DNA from: Salinisphaera sp. LB1
GTDB lineage: Bacteria > Pseudomonadota > Gammaproteobacteria > Nevskiales > Salinisphaeraceae
Reading direction: 5' to 3'
Length of the DNA: 64,000 nucleotides
Assembly: GCF_003177035.1 (NCBI RefSeq)
Contig: NZ_CP029488.1
Coordinates: 3,788,501 to 3,852,500, forward strand
The notes under the pieces: model-generated
Told to the model about the DNA's origin: nothing
Database searches by the model: none
Seen by the model: the letters and a program-made list of their open reading frames with translations, nothing else
Part shown: positions 51,463 through 58,793 of the stretch, one piece after another
How the letters are laid out: every line of letters begins with the position of its first letter
How positions within the stretch are numbered: the first letter of the stretch is position 1
Position numbers and translations under genes: made by a program

Positions 51463-51891
51463 TCACGACACTGCACGAGCCTGTGCATTTGCTTTCTTTT
51501 CCTCTCCATACACTCGTGTCTTCTCGATCTGTACATTCACACCACAAGACTGCTTCCCTTTGCCTGTGATGCTGGCGACTGAGCATGTAACGTCATTGCC
51601 ATTCATGATGTATTCGTGCAGTTCTGCGGCAACCTCTCGACTCAAGAAACCGATTTGTTTTTGAAACACCGTCTTGTTTCGGAACAATCCACCCTTGACG
51701 ACTTCAACCCATACACTCACTGCATTGCTATCGTATGGATTATTATGTTCTGGTTTGATAATGAGCGCATCGCCTTTTGTCAATTGGCCCTTGATGATTT
51801 CTTGTCGTGACTCACCATCATCGTTGTTATGTGATACGCCCACGAGTTTTGTTTTAATGTTGCCATTGGTGATTGTCCTCTGATTGATCAA
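51463..51891 (-). CDS. HIRAN-domain protein
   Basis: 142 residues. LVGVSHNNDDGESRQEII, LIIKPEHNNPYDSNAVSVWV and IGFLSREVAAELHEYIMNG form a HIRAN domain, a DNA-end or damage-binding module of helicases and also found alone in phages. TTG at 51891 overlaps the upstream stop (TTGA), suggesting coupling; no ATG fits. Role in the packaging region is unknown. Confidence 0.75.
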   Translation of the reverse strand: MINQRTITNGNIKTKLVGVSHNNDDGESRQEIIKGQLTKGDALIIKPEHNNPYDSNAVSVWVEVVKGGLFRNKTVFQKQIGFLSREVAAELHEYIMNGNDVTCSVASITGKGKQSCGVNVQIEKTRVYGEEKKANAQARAVS

Positions 51892-52337
51892 TGCAATGTT
51901 GGGTGTTGTGCCTGTCCATATATCTGTTCGAGTTCAATGGCCTTGAGTGTGCGAATGTGCATGGCTACTAACTGGTATACGGTGTTGGTGATCCACATTG
52001 TGTTGATGGTCAATGCCTCACCGTCTATCGTCTCCAACACGTCAGCAACCATCTGTACCAATATCTGAATGTCTATTACTGGATAGCGCTCCATGATGTA
52101 CGGTATGGCATCGTGTGTTTCGATGTGAACGATCTGCTTATTCGTGTCGTCGAATGCGTAATACTGTTCGCGCGCATTGCTGTAAAACATGTTATCGAAT
52201 ACCGCATTGATGTTGCCATGATCGATCATGTTGATTAATTCGTCGGGCTCTGTCATCCCGAACAGACTATTGACTGTGTTGTTGATGTTCGTTGCGATGG
52301 TGCTGACTACCTGTTCTACTGACATTGGTTTTCCCAT
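51888..52337 (-). CDS. Unknown phage protein next to HIRAN
   Basis: About 149 residues from ATG 52337 (TTG 52352 and ATG 52325 are alternatives; 52325 has GGGA upstream). Mostly helical with hydrophobic helices such as IDIQILVQMVADVLETI and MWITNTVYQLVAMHI, but without a real membrane segment. Not recognised. Coupled to the HIRAN gene. Confidence 0.6.
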   Translation of the reverse strand: MGKPMSVEQVVSTIATNINNTVNSLFGMTEPDELINMIDHGNINAVFDNMFYSNAREQYYAFDDTNKQIVHIETHDAIPYIMERYPVIDIQILVQMVADVLETIDGEALTINTMWITNTVYQLVAMHIRTLKAIELEQIYGQAQHPTLH

Positions 52338-52341
52338 TGGA

Positions 52342-52473
52342 TCAAGGTGCAATTGATCCTACATGGGAATGGGATCGATGCAACTGATTTGATTGTTTTC
52401 TTATTCTGGATTTGAAATCTGAAATTAATGAACGTTGGTAATCGTTGGTGTCACTGCGTTTTCGGTGCGTCAT
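52342..52473 (-). CDS. Possible small basic protein (43 aa)
   Basis: ATG 52473 to TGA 52342, beginning MTHRKRSDTNDYQRSLISD. Very basic and hydrophilic. Its stop lies 4 nt before ATG 52337. The ribosome-binding site is weak (GGCGGC), so it may not be translated. Confidence 0.3.
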   Translation of the reverse strand: MTHRKRSDTNDYQRSLISDFKSRIRKQSNQLHRSHSHVGSIAP

Positions 52474-52526
52474 GCCGCCGTTGATGTTTGACTGCCTGTG
52501 ATTGATTCACTATTCGTTGCGCCATT

Positions 52527-52551
52527 AAAAAAGCCCGCGAAGATGCGGGCT
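52527..52551 (-). terminator. Terminator after the small charged ORF
   Basis: AGCCCGC and GCGGGCT stem, 6-nt loop, followed by six T on the minus strand. Confidence 0.85.
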
Positions 52552-52572
52552 GTTTCAATCCTTCATTTGTTT

Positions 52573-52734
52573 CTATTTGTCGTCTTCTTTCTGATCGTGT
52601 TCGATCATTTCCTTATCACGATGCCTGAAACGTTCCTCGATTGCCTGTTGGACTTTCTTATCAAGTTCAAATTCATTTTTGTTCTTGTGTTCGTCCTGCT
52701 CGATCATTTTGTTTTGATATTGTTCTTGTTTCAT
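52573..52734 (-). CDS. Small charged helical protein (53 aa)
   Basis: ATG 52734 to TAG 52573, beginning MKQEQYQNKMIEQDEHKNKN and ending DQKEDDK. More than half the residues are charged; predicted to be one long helix. It starts 10 nt after the HNH stop and a terminator follows 22 nt later, which supports a real gene. No family recognised. Confidence 0.65.
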   Translation of the reverse strand: MKQEQYQNKMIEQDEHKNKNEFELDKKVQQAIEERFRHRDKEMIEHDQKEDDK

Positions 52735-52743
52735 TTTTGCACT

Positions 52744-53031
52744 CTAATCAAATGGCATTCCGTTAACATCGCAACCGATTCGTTTGCCTAGATATTCTTC
52801 TCGTTGCTTCGTCGAGTCATGATGAAGTTTGCACAGGGATTGCAGATTATTAGGATCGAAGAACAACTTACGATCGCCTCTGTGCGGCTTGATGTGATCA
52901 ACCGTGTTAGCGCTCGTGACAATCTCTAACTCTAGGCAATACTCACACAGCGGTTGCTTGTTGAGGTGTCGTGCTCTGAGTTTTTGCCACCGTGACGATT
53001 TATATAGTTTCTGTTTCTCGGCGCGATTCAT
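52744..53031 (-). CDS. HNH endonuclease (packaging type)
   Basis: 95 residues. CEYCLE zinc Cys pair, TVDHIKPHRGD (HNH His) and NLQSLCKLHHDSTKQ. In HK97-like cos phages such a protein beside terminase stimulates cos cleavage. Start overlaps the upstream stop by one base. Confidence 0.88.
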   Translation of the reverse strand: MNRAEKQKLYKSSRWQKLRARHLNKQPLCEYCLELEIVTSANTVDHIKPHRGDRKLFFDPNNLQSLCKLHHDSTKQREEYLGKRIGCDVNGMPFD

Positions 53032-53339
53032 TATATCGATCTATAGACCACATCCAACGATCCGTGCCACTCCGACTGCACACCAGACTTGACCGCGATG
53101 TATTGGGCTAGATATTTCTTCTCGTCTAACTCGTGGTCGTGCGGAATATCTGCGATGTAGTTGCCCGAGCCTTGATCAACAAACGTCATGGGAAATGGGC
53201 TGGGTTGTGGATCGACTGCAATATTGTTTTTGTCGATGATGGTTAATCTAACCGTTGCGCCCTCGATCGGATCACCATTCTGATCCTTGAGGATGCCGAA
53301 CGTTGCCTCTTGATCGGTGTTGATATACAGAGTCGCCAT
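53031..53339 (-). CDS. Beta-sandwich virion-associated protein, unknown
   Basis: 102 residues. Begins MATLYINTDQEATFGILKDQNG, then GATVRLTIIDKNNIAV and DQGSGNYIADIPHDHEL: an Ig-like beta-sandwich of the type found in baseplate or fibre-associated phage proteins. Cotranscribed with the HNH gene. Confidence 0.55.
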   Translation of the reverse strand: MATLYINTDQEATFGILKDQNGDPIEGATVRLTIIDKNNIAVDPQPSPFPMTFVDQGSGNYIADIPHDHELDEKKYLAQYIAVKSGVQSEWHGSLDVVYRSI

Positions 53340-53342
53340 GGC

Positions 53343-53780
53343 TTACTGATCGGTGAACATGCCGTCAGCGGCTGGGTCGATCTTAAAATCGGAGGTGGTC
53401 GATTTGACCATGCCGCCTGATGTGTCCAAATCGATAACCGCAATCAGTAGATCATCGGTTGCTAGACTCGAACCAGCCTGACGAACAAGAACACCATATT
53501 TCGCTTGGATCGAAACGGAATTGCCGAAATCGATCGTATCCATCGTTACAGTTACAACGCCACCACTGGCCGTTATGGATGGGTTTGTGATGGTTGCAGG
53601 CGAGTAGTCAGCATCCGTGATTTCGTTGCCTGATACGTCCGAATACGCGGTCTGGGTTAGATCGACGGGATAGGTATCATCAAGCAATATGCACTTAATC
53701 GTATCGTTCTGGAAGTCAAGCGACGTATCAAAAAACGAGAGATGCCCTTTGTTATAGAGTTGGAATGGTCCGGCTGACAT
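53343..53780 (-). CDS. Putative virion structural protein
   Basis: 145 residues. FDTSLDFQNDTIKCILLDDTYPVDL, an all-beta middle and YGVLVRQAG, DDLLIAVIDLDTSGG match a common uncharacterised phage structural protein pattern. Preceded by a TAAATA motif that overlaps the upstream stop codon. Confidence 0.6.
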   Translation of the reverse strand: MSAGPFQLYNKGHLSFFDTSLDFQNDTIKCILLDDTYPVDLTQTAYSDVSGNEITDADYSPATITNPSITASGGVVTVTMDTIDFGNSVSIQAKYGVLVRQAGSSLATDDLLIAVIDLDTSGGMVKSTTSDFKIDPAADGMFTDQ

Positions 53781-53816
53781 TATTTCGGCTCTTGTTATTG
53801 TTATTGAGTCTCGAAA

Positions 53817-53823
53817 TATTTAG
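53817..53823 (-). promoter_or_regulatory. TAAATA motif upstream of 53343-53780
   Basis: AATCGA then CTAAATA on the minus strand, about 37 nt before ATG 53780. The TAA is also the stop of the repeat-protein gene. Confidence 0.5.
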
Positions 53824-55226
53824 TCGATTCGAACTTTTACCCCGCCATTGATTTTCGCTTTGATATCGATCGATGAACGCATTTTCAATTCGACTGAAAC
53901 GCCATCAATCGACATCTTAGGTTTGATGTCGAAATGGTCGACCGTCATGTATTCGATGCTCGTGATGACGATCGATGCCGCGTGGTAGTTGATGACGTAG
54001 GGTTTCGATTTCGATTCGGCGCGGAACCCGGCTCGCGCCTGTCCATCTGCCGCCGTGACCGTGTGAGCCTGTGAGACTGCGTATGCACGATGACCGCTTG
54101 CGATGGTTGGCGGTGTTGCCTCGATGGTCTGGGCCTGTGAATCCGCAAGAGATCGAGCCCCTACCCTCATGGATGCGGCATAGTTCGTCATCGTGCTATG
54201 TGACGACAACGCGGTGATATCAACCGGGATATGCGAGCCCACCGTTAGCGATGCCGAATATTCGGTGATCGTGGTTGACGTGCTCTGTGCCTGTGAGCGT
54301 TGGCCGATGCGGCTTGTGCTGTCTTGTCCGTTGACCGTCTTAGCGGTTGACGTGGCCTGTGGATGCTGGCCGATCTGTTGGCCTGCAACGCTAGCGGTCC
54401 GCGTGAGCGCTGTTGTCTGGGCGTGTGATCGTTGGCCGGCGTGTATCAGTCCGTCGGGCGTGCCTCGCGATAGCCCGATCGTCTGGGCCTTTGATCGTTG
54501 GCCGATCGTTGATGATGCAGTCGTGGATGACAGCGATAGCGATGCCGACTGTGCTGTGACAATAATGGGCGTTGTTGTCGGTGTCGTATCCCCATATGAC
54601 AGGACCAACGGCCCGTCTATGAGCGTTGGTGCGTTCCCGGTCCTGTTGATGGTCGGCTGACCATCACTTCCGGTGTTCGTCTCGGGTATCGATTGTCCCG
54701 TCAACCGAACGACAGGGCTAAACCCCAGATCAACCGATGTGGACCCCGTGAACAACGCCTGTGCATCGGCATCGGTCAACGTCTCGTCGACGATGAGATT
54801 AACCTCGGCGAACGCCCCGGCTTGCGGTGCGGGCGCGAGGAAATGCGCATAACAGGCGCTGCTCGTATATAAATAATCTGCTGTGTTGAGCGCTCCCCCT
54901 TCTGGACCGACCCATATTTTTGGGCCGTTATCGATCGACAACCGAACCGCACAGAAAATCCAGGTGTCAACCGGAACACTAATAAACTTCGTTGCATTAC
55001 TGCCCGAATTGAACCAGATACTCTGGTAATCCGAATAAAAATTGATGCCACCGCCTAAACCCGAATCGTACGAGAGAGCTAAGCCGCGCTGAAAGTCGAT
55101 CGACTCCGGTCGTATCCATCCGAAAAACGCCCAATCCCTCGACGAGTCTAAGGGGAGATCATATGTCGGGTTGAGTAATGCTAGATCGTACGAATTAGCG
55201 TCGTATCGTGTGCCATACGAGGCCAT
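53820..55226 (-). CDS. LamG-like protein with eight 22-residue repeats
   Basis: 468 residues. Residues 1-170 look like a concanavalin/LamG sandwich (DWAFFGWIRPESIDFQRGLA, VDTWIFCAVRLS, AEVNLIVDETLTDADAQALF). From 242 to 421 come eight repeats starting G242, 264, 286, 308, 330, 356, 378 and 400, each near GQRSxAQTxxxTxxxxxxxxxI; the period is 22 except one of 26. The tail is a charged beta region (FDIKPKMSIDG). Could be a fibre shaft carrying a glycan-binding head (inference). Confidence 0.65.
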   Translation of the reverse strand: MASYGTRYDANSYDLALLNPTYDLPLDSSRDWAFFGWIRPESIDFQRGLALSYDSGLGGGINFYSDYQSIWFNSGSNATKFISVPVDTWIFCAVRLSIDNGPKIWVGPEGGALNTADYLYTSSACYAHFLAPAPQAGAFAEVNLIVDETLTDADAQALFTGSTSVDLGFSPVVRLTGQSIPETNTGSDGQPTINRTGNAPTLIDGPLVLSYGDTTPTTTPIIVTAQSASLSLSSTTASSTIGQRSKAQTIGLSRGTPDGLIHAGQRSHAQTTALTRTASVAGQQIGQHPQATSTAKTVNGQDSTSRIGQRSQAQSTSTTITEYSASLTVGSHIPVDITALSSHSTMTNYAASMRVGARSLADSQAQTIEATPPTIASGHRAYAVSQAHTVTAADGQARAGFRAESKSKPYVINYHAASIVITSIEYMTVDHFDIKPKMSIDGVSVELKMRSSIDIKAKINGGVKVRID

Positions 55227-55229
55227 GCG

Positions 55230-55571
55230 TTAGACCTCCACCGACGCATCGACGCTCGCGGTGATTTTGTAGTCCATGGGCGCATAGAAGACGCGGACAT
55301 ATGGCGCGTTAATGTCGAGCGTCACCGTATAGAGTCCGGCTTCTGACACATTCACGATTTGGCCGTGGAACTTGTCCTGTCCCCATGTCTGACCGTCGAG
55401 CGACTCGTTAAACATGACGCGAACCTGCGTTGTGTTGTTTCCACGCGGACCAGCGCTGACATTGAGCCCGATGCACACGTTATCGCCTGTTAGCGCTGCA
55501 CTTTTCTCACTCGCGGCACCGGCCTTGACCTCTGCCGACGCCACTAGATTCTGCGATGCGTTGTAGGTCAT
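55230..55571 (-). CDS. Unknown virion-associated protein
   Basis: 113 residues, all-beta: LTGDNVCIGLNVSAGPRGN, VRVMFNESLDGQTWGQ and YVRVFYAPMDYKITASV. Resembles discoidin/CBM-like sandwiches of phage surface proteins. Overlaps its upstream neighbour by 4 nt and precedes the repeat protein by 3 nt. Confidence 0.5.
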   Translation of the reverse strand: MTYNASQNLVASAEVKAGAASEKSAALTGDNVCIGLNVSAGPRGNNTTQVRVMFNESLDGQTWGQDKFHGQIVNVSEAGLYTVTLDINAPYVRVFYAPMDYKITASVDASVEV

Positions 55572-56026
55572 CGATTGCTCCCCCAGATTGCAAACGCCAC
55601 ATCGCTCTCGGTGACTGCCATGCCCTCGCCCATGATCAACTCAACTCGTGAGCCCTGACGAGTTAGGATTACGCTCGCTTGCTCATGAGTCGCTAGACCA
55701 TCCGTAACTAGACCGTCGATCATGTCAATAATGGTGGTGTCCATGTCGATATGTGATGCGGCAGATGCGATGTCTAGTAGCGGCTGATATTTCATTCGCA
55801 TTGCGTCCGTTGCAGACGACAAATTGCCGACAATTGGCACGATCGCAAGTAGAAAATCGTCGCGCTGAATCGACGTGCGATTGATCGTCGCATTTGTCGG
55901 ATCATTCAATAACGCTGCGAGTTGTGGCGTATTTTCGGTCGCTAGCGCGGTTTGATAGCCGATGCCGGCCGGATCACTATCAATCTCGCTCTGTAATTGC
56001 CCTTGCTGTGATTGTGTTAATGCCAT
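55568..56026 (-). CDS. Unknown phage protein, first gene of the leftward late cluster
   Basis: 152 residues, helical. MALTQSQQGQLQSEIDSDPAG, then LNDPTNATINRTSIQRDDFLLAI. Such sequences recur in phage virion modules without known function. Preceded by its own TAAATA motif in a divergent promoter region. Confidence 0.5.
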   Translation of the reverse strand: MALTQSQQGQLQSEIDSDPAGIGYQTALATENTPQLAALLNDPTNATINRTSIQRDDFLLAIVPIVGNLSSATDAMRMKYQPLLDIASAASHIDMDTTIIDMIDGLVTDGLATHEQASVILTRQGSRVELIMGEGMAVTESDVAFAIWGSNR

Positions 56027-56054
56027 TCCGATATTTTTCTATTGATTCACCCCA

Positions 56055-56087
56055 TATTTAGCGATTTCAGGCAACGAGCGATAAATA
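56055..56087. promoter_or_regulatory. Divergent pair of TAAATA motifs
   Basis: Minus-strand ATCG-CTAAATA (56055-56061) lies 29 nt before ATG 56026, and plus-strand AGC-GATAAATA (56080-56087) lies 29 nt before ATG 56116. The same divergent arrangement recurs at 61633-61668. Confidence 0.6.
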
Positions 56088-56115
56088 GCTACTCCAACCC
56101 AAGGTAGCCCTAAAC

Positions 56116-56673
56116 ATGGATGACCGAACCGCCTATATCTATTGGTCGCTCGATGCGCCCTGCATCTTCCACAACAATACTTTTTACGCATACGGCTTAG
56201 TTCGAAACCATGGCACGTATGATCTGGACAACGTGCAAATTAAATTACATCGCGTGCCGAATGAGCCGATGCACAAACGCATTTACACCTATGTCGAAAA
56301 GACCATGACGGTGATTAAGGATGATGCTAATTCGGTCTATCTGATGGACTATCCCATTGATGAGGACGAAAAGAACACGCATCTGTGGGAATCAGTCGGC
56401 GCGTTGAAATATGCACTTAGGGAAAGCATAACGCCGATGCGTGCGATGTCGGACCACAATGTTAAAAAATGGGTCTTCGGTCGAAAAAACGCACACATAT
56501 CGAATCTGGTTTCTGCGTTCGAGTGTAAGACCGGAATTGATCTGCACGACACATTCAACATCAAACGCACAAAAACTCTCAGACCGCAAATCCAGAATAT
56601 TGTTAATTGTTATTGGCTATATTCCTATGTCAATCACAATCAGAAAGAAATCGGGCGGAAAGTGATTTTGTAA
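56116..56673 (+). CDS. Unknown phage protein (185 aa)
   Basis: Soluble mixed alpha/beta protein starting MDDRTAYIYWSLDAPCIF, with RIYTYVEKTMTVIKDD and a basic C-terminal region. Not recognised. It is the first rightward gene, read divergently from the late cluster, and is followed by a terminator, so it is a single-gene unit. The shared motif suggests the same timing as the virion genes. Confidence 0.6.
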   Translation: MDDRTAYIYWSLDAPCIFHNNTFYAYGLVRNHGTYDLDNVQIKLHRVPNEPMHKRIYTYVEKTMTVIKDDANSVYLMDYPIDEDEKNTHLWESVGALKYALRESITPMRAMSDHNVKKWVFGRKNAHISNLVSAFECKTGIDLHDTFNIKRTKTLRPQIQNIVNCYWLYSYVNHNQKEIGRKVIL

Positions 56674-56701
56674 CTCCAAGGCAAACATTCCAAGCAACAA
56701 A

Positions 56702-56731
56702 AAAGCCCGATCATTTTTGACCGGGCTTTAT
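56702..56731. terminator. Bidirectional terminator after 56116-56673
   Basis: AGCCCG and CGGGCT stem with inner TCA/TGA, A-run on the left and TTTATTT on the right. Confidence 0.8.
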
Positions 56732-56812
56732 TTCTGTGAAAGGAAAACGGGCGATGAAACCGTTAAGAACTTTCAATTCCGTTGTGAATGGAAGTCATTT
56801 TACTGACATCAA

Positions 56813-56819
56813 TATTTAG
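56813..56819 (-). promoter_or_regulatory. TAAATA motif without a gene; possible small-RNA promoter
   Basis: CGG-CTAAATA on the minus strand. No minus-strand gene follows; the terminator at 56702-56731 would end a transcript of about 95 nt. Confidence 0.3.
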
Positions 56820-56928
56820 CCGGAGTTAAAATCGGAAGAATTCACCGCTGTTGCGGAATGCCTATCAAAAGAAACGCGCTATATGCGCCTGTGCTGGACG
56901 ATATTAACGACCGTGTACATTCTATCGA

Positions 56929-57108
56929 ATGATGACCGAAAACATTTGGTACAACCGTGTTGGATGGATTTTAGACCCATCTATCCCAAGCGTAGCAACA
57001 ATTCTTTTGAAGTCGTTCAAACATCATTCAAAAGTTTCAAGAGATTGTTTAAGATGTTCAACAAAGTCATCAAATGTTGTGACGCGCTTTAGCGCGGAAC
57101 ATGCTTGA
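56929..57108 (+). CDS. Possible small protein (59 aa)
   Basis: ATG 56929 to TGA 57106-57108, beginning MMTENIWYNRVGWILDPSIP, with a basic Cys-containing tail (DCLRCSTKSS). It overlaps by 4 nt the end of a 24-codon frame starting at 56858, as coupled genes do. No clear ribosome-binding site. In the same stretch a 21-codon frame at 56754-56819 has AGGAAAACGGGCG upstream. None is recognised. Confidence 0.3.
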   Translation: MMTENIWYNRVGWILDPSIPSVATILLKSFKHHSKVSRDCLRCSTKSSNVVTRFSAEHA

Positions 57109-57198
57109 GGCCGTAGGCCGAGAGCATTAATTAACATTCAAGAATGCCCTTGCGGGCATGTCCGATCGGAAGCCGATCGTCCAATCATTAAAGATTGG
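57083..57198. ncRNA. Array of five hairpins (candidate structured RNA)
   Basis: Consecutive stems: CGCGC/GCGCG (57083-57096), ATGCT+GGCC/GGCC+AGCAT (57101-57127), ATGCCC/GGGCAT (57144-57159), CGATCGG/CCGATCG (57163-57179), CCAATC/GATTGG (57181-57198). The interval 56732-57477 has no convincing long gene, so the array may act as RNA or as a protein-binding or origin-like site. A 63-codon frame starting at 57158 inside the array is doubtful. Confidence 0.4.
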
Positions 57199-57303
57199 TT
57201 TAACGATTCTTAAAAGATTATTGAAGATGGTTTTTAAGGGTTTAGACATAACTTCCCTATCCAGAGAAGTTCAGGCGTCCGTGATGAAGGGACGTGTCTT
57301 GAT

Positions 57304-57474
57304 ATGGCTAACCGAACTGGTGCGCGTGGGTTGTGCGGTCCGCGCTTAAAAGCCTTAACTTCCAAATATACACAACGGGAACATCTAGGGCCTATCAAGC
57401 GACTTCTAGATGCCTACGGGTTGTCATCCTGTAACATTGCCCGAATCCTGCCGAATTTTGTTTTAATGCAGTAA
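57304..57474 (+). CDS. Small protein (56 aa), possible HTH
   Basis: ATG 57304 to TAA 57474, beginning MANRTGARGLCGPRLKALTS, then KYTQREHLGPIKRLL and AYGLSSCNIARILPN, which reads like a helix-turn-helix. Weak ribosome-binding site (GGGACG). Overlaps the doubtful 57158 frame. Unrecognised. Confidence 0.35.
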   Translation: MANRTGARGLCGPRLKALTSKYTQREHLGPIKRLLDAYGLSSCNIARILPNFVLMQ

Positions 57475-57477
57475 CGA

Positions 57478-57633
57478 TTATGAAGCTATCTCTGTCGTCA
57501 TCGACTTATCTGCATGGTCCTGACCGGCAAAAACGGCGATGTCGAGCATCAGCAAAATTTTTCCGGCGATGAATGGATATCCATCAAACCTTATGGCCCC
57601 GATCATTGATCGACACGTCAGCCATTCAATCAT
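57478..57633 (-). CDS. Small protein (51 aa), unknown
   Basis: ATG 57633, beginning MIEWLTCRSMIGAIRFDGYP, then a hydrophobic FIAGKILLMLDIAVFAG. CGGGACG stands just upstream and a TAAATA motif about 50 nt upstream. GTG 57678 is an alternative start. Not recognised. Confidence 0.4.
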   Translation of the reverse strand: MIEWLTCRSMIGAIRFDGYPFIAGKILLMLDIAVFAGQDHADKSMTTEIAS

Positions 57634-57681
57634 CGTCCCGAACGGCCCTTGACAAACGAAATGTTTTCCGAATGACACTCT

Positions 57682-57688
57682 TATTTAG
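57682..57688 (-). promoter_or_regulatory. TAAATA motif upstream of 57478-57633
   Basis: TTAGA then CTAAATA on the minus strand, directly after a weak terminator hairpin and about 50 nt before ATG 57633. Confidence 0.45.
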
Positions 57689-57691
57689 TCT

Positions 57692-57713
57692 AAAAAATGG
57701 CTATAATTGCCAT
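57692..57713 (-). terminator. Weak terminator after 57726-57917
   Basis: ATGGC/GCCAT 5-bp stem with a 7-nt loop and six T on the minus strand. Confidence 0.5.
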
Positions 57714-57725
57714 CATAGTTAAATT

Positions 57726-57917
57726 TTATCGTAAACCGAATATGATGCGCAATCCAATCAAAATTTCACTTTTACGATAGCTTTTATTAATCGAAAACAA
57801 AATAACTTCTTGCTCGTCGCGACCCTGTGAGATGCCCGAAATATCATCCTTATGAACGGTTTCAGAAAACAGAAATGCGTCATCATCCGTATTGTTGAAG
57901 CGTTCATGTTCGAACAT
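57726..57917 (-). CDS. Small protein (63 aa), unknown
   Basis: ATG 57917 with GGAATGG upstream; begins MFEHERFNNTDDDAFLFSET, ends KSEILIGLRIIFGLR. GTG 57977 would add 20 residues but its codons coincide with the TAAATA motif. A weak terminator follows. Charged, soluble, unrecognised. Confidence 0.45.
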   Translation of the reverse strand: MFEHERFNNTDDDAFLFSETVHKDDISGISQGRDEQEVILFSINKSYRKSEILIGLRIIFGLR

Positions 57918-57967
57918 GAACCATTCCGCGTTCGATCGCCCGCTAAAGAATACCCAACTACGGCCGA

Positions 57968-57975
57968 TATTTATC
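57968..57975 (-). promoter_or_regulatory. TAAATA motif upstream of 57726-57917
   Basis: GT-GATAAATA on the minus strand, about 51 nt before ATG 57917. Confidence 0.4.
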
Positions 57976-58008
57976 ACTCATGACAATATGACGGATGGTC
58001 GGACACAA

Positions 58009-58722
58009 ATGTTCAAAAAATTTTTTCATTGTATCGCGTTGCTCCTGTTCGCAATTGCCTATGTCGGAACCGCGTCAGCCGCGACTTCGTGTCTCGACCA
58101 ACGGATAAAAGATTTTCATTCCGCAAATGGCCCGGAGTATCCACTCACTCACGACGTATACAAAGAATTCCAAAGGGAATGCAACAAGTCTTCTGGGAAA
58201 TCTGCTGCTAGCCATGAATCCGTAGAGGCGGAATTGGCACAATGGGAAAAGCAATACAAGCGGGATTGCGTTGAGTCAAGAAAGAGAAAACTCCGTGACT
58301 CGGGAAACAAGTTGGACGCCCTCCACCAAGTCATGATTGATAAAGGTTGTAGCAACAATCCCGATTATCAAGAAGCCAAAAGCAGCATGAAACGATATCT
58401 GAATCACAAGCCGCCCGGTGCGCCCATCGAAAGTCAACTTGATTACAATTCGGTCGATTTAGCTGGCATCGTTAAAACGACTCACTTTTATGGGCGTGTG
58501 CAGCACAATCCGATGTTTCAGATTGTCAGCCGTGCTGGATACATCAAAGTTGACGATATCGTCGTCAATCACGGACAATGCGATGTTCGAGGTAATTTCC
58601 CGGTCTACCTTTTCTATGGTGAAAAGAAGCAGCTATGGCTGTCCACAGACTGCAATCTTATTGAAGCGAAATTAAAAATGAATGATCAGTGGTTCGATTA
58701 TAAATTTCGACAGTCCTCATAG
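58009..58722 (+). CDS. Secreted Cys-containing protein, unknown
   Basis: 237 residues from ATG 58009. N-terminal signal peptide (MFKKFFHCIALLLFAIAYVG, cleavage likely after ASA). The mature part has several Cys residues (CLDQ, ECNK, DCVES, GCSNN, QCDV, DCNL) that may form disulfides, a charged helical first half and a beta-rich second half. Upstream ATGs at 57892 and 57988 would bury the signal peptide. A terminator follows. A possible lysogenic-conversion gene (inference). Confidence 0.65.
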   Translation: MFKKFFHCIALLLFAIAYVGTASAATSCLDQRIKDFHSANGPEYPLTHDVYKEFQRECNKSSGKSAASHESVEAELAQWEKQYKRDCVESRKRKLRDSGNKLDALHQVMIDKGCSNNPDYQEAKSSMKRYLNHKPPGAPIESQLDYNSVDLAGIVKTTHFYGRVQHNPMFQIVSRAGYIKVDDIVVNHGQCDVRGNFPVYLFYGEKKQLWLSTDCNLIEAKLKMNDQWFDYKFRQSS

Positions 58723-58748
58723 CGATTCGTCAAGTTAATTGACATCAT

Positions 58749-58776
58749 AAAGCCCGGAGTATTCCGGGCTTTTTTT
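58749..58776 (+). terminator. Terminator after the secreted protein gene
   Basis: AAGCCCGGA/TCCGGGCTT 9-bp stem with loop GTAT, then seven T. Confidence 0.92.
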
Positions 58777-58793
58777 GGCGATCGAGTAACTCG

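Noticed and set aside
56116-56673. The 185-residue protein as a T4 gp55-like late sigma factor
   Set aside because: Only the length and the neighbouring late-like motif suggest it; no sigma region 2 pattern is visible.
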